NCBI RefSeq assembly: GCF_026342835.1
Contig: NZ_JAPEMI010000002.1
Location: forward strand, 248,001 to 312,000
Length of the DNA stretch: 64,000 nucleotides
Direction of reading: 5' to 3'
DNA from: Streptomyces sp. NBC_00154
GTDB taxonomy: Bacteria > Actinomycetota > Actinomycetes > Streptomycetales > Streptomycetaceae
Each line of letters starts with the position of its first letter. The stretch's first letter is position 1. The position numbers and the translations under genes are program-made. The notes under the pieces were generated by a model that was given only the letters and a program-made list of their open reading frames with translations, was not told the DNA's origin and did not search any database. Below, piece after piece: positions 63,794 to 64,000 of this stretch.

Positions 63794-64000
63794 TCCCGCA
63801 TCAGGATCGACACCATCGTCATCCACGACACGGAGTCGCCCTACGCCTCGGCCATCAGTACTTTCCAGCAGCCCGGGGGCGGCGCCGCGCACTATGTGAT
63901 GCGGTCCTCGGACGGCGCGGTGACGCAGATGGTGCCGACGAAGGACATTGCGTTCCACGCGGGGAACTACTCCAGCAACCTGCACTCGATCGGCATCGAG
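63794..64000 (+). pseudogene. N-acetylmuramoyl-L-alanine amidase, 5' end missing, runs off window
   Basis: Sixty-nine codons of an amidase_2/PGRP domain: IRIDTIVIHDTESPYASAIS (zinc-binding His in IHDTE), AHYVMRSSDGAVTQMVPTKD and IAFHAGNYSSNLHSIGIE (second His region). A stop TGA at 63791 lies in frame directly before it and there is no start codon or signal peptide, so the 5' part is missing or frameshifted. It continues past the right edge. Confidence 0.72.

Noticed and set aside
1..64000. tRNA, rRNA, CRISPR-Cas, polyketide/NRPS or phage modules
   Set aside because: None was recognised on either strand; the window is accessory genes and insertion sequences.

Overview
This window is a high-GC actinobacterial sequence, almost certainly Streptomyces. 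The evidence is the strong third-position GC bias, the many GTG starts, the GGAGG-type ribosome binding sites, and families typical of that genus (SAV_915-like, DUF6191, DUF4328, DUF4230, WYL regulators, FG-GAP secreted proteins, CE1759-type FMN reductase). The density of insertion sequences and broken genes suggests a chromosome arm or a large linear plasmid rather than the core; that placement is inference.

Layout. 1-10.4 kb is ordinary accessory sequence: the start of a PLP-decarboxylase-like gene with a SAV_915-like partner, corA, a WYL regulator divergent from a pentapeptide/DinB plus alpha/beta hydrolase pair, an ABM monooxygenase, a membrane protein, a gluconolactonase divergent from an Lrp regulator, and a methyltransferase-like gene. 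10.7-20.65 kb is an insertion-sequence pile. An IS1380 element (11708-17586) has been hit by an IS4 element, an IS5 element and an IS110 element, and it is bracketed by two inverted copies of a second IS5 element; a second IS1380 follows. Target duplications let the order be partly reconstructed. 20.7-31.7 kb is mostly intact: SDR, NAD synthetase, DUF4328, two homologous secreted FG-GAP proteins, small hypotheticals, and an orphan oligopeptide-binding lipoprotein ending exactly at an IS701 element. 33-41 kb holds VOC, DUF4230 and DUF664 proteins, a GH3 glycosidase with two compensating frameshifts beside a truncated sugar-hydrolase C-terminus, Dps and a MarR regulator.

41-64 kb is rich in regulators and relics: TetR/MFS (twice), PadR with a HAAS membrane protein, remnants of Tn3, IS630 and IS110 transposases, a three-gene flavin/NADP oxidoreductase operon (two LLM monooxygenases plus an F420/NADP-reductase-like protein), DedA, a second IS701, and decayed genes for a hydroxyacid dehydrogenase, a LuxR regulator, an FMN reductase, a MarR regulator and an alpha/beta hydrolase. 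It ends in an isochorismatase-family hydrolase and an amidase fragment running off the window.

The most interesting signal outside the genes is an 18-bp imperfect inverted repeat of the form TnCTTG-N6-CAAGTA. It recurs upstream of the LLM operon, its divergent neighbour, the PadR gene, a MarR relic and other sites between 44.2 and 63.2 kb. With two intact and one broken related MarR regulators in the same stretch, this looks like the operator set of a local redox-type regulon. A second candidate of interest is a 16-bp RNA stem upstream of the intact IS110 transposase, in the place expected for a bridge RNA. No tRNA, rRNA, CRISPR array or biosynthetic cluster was seen.
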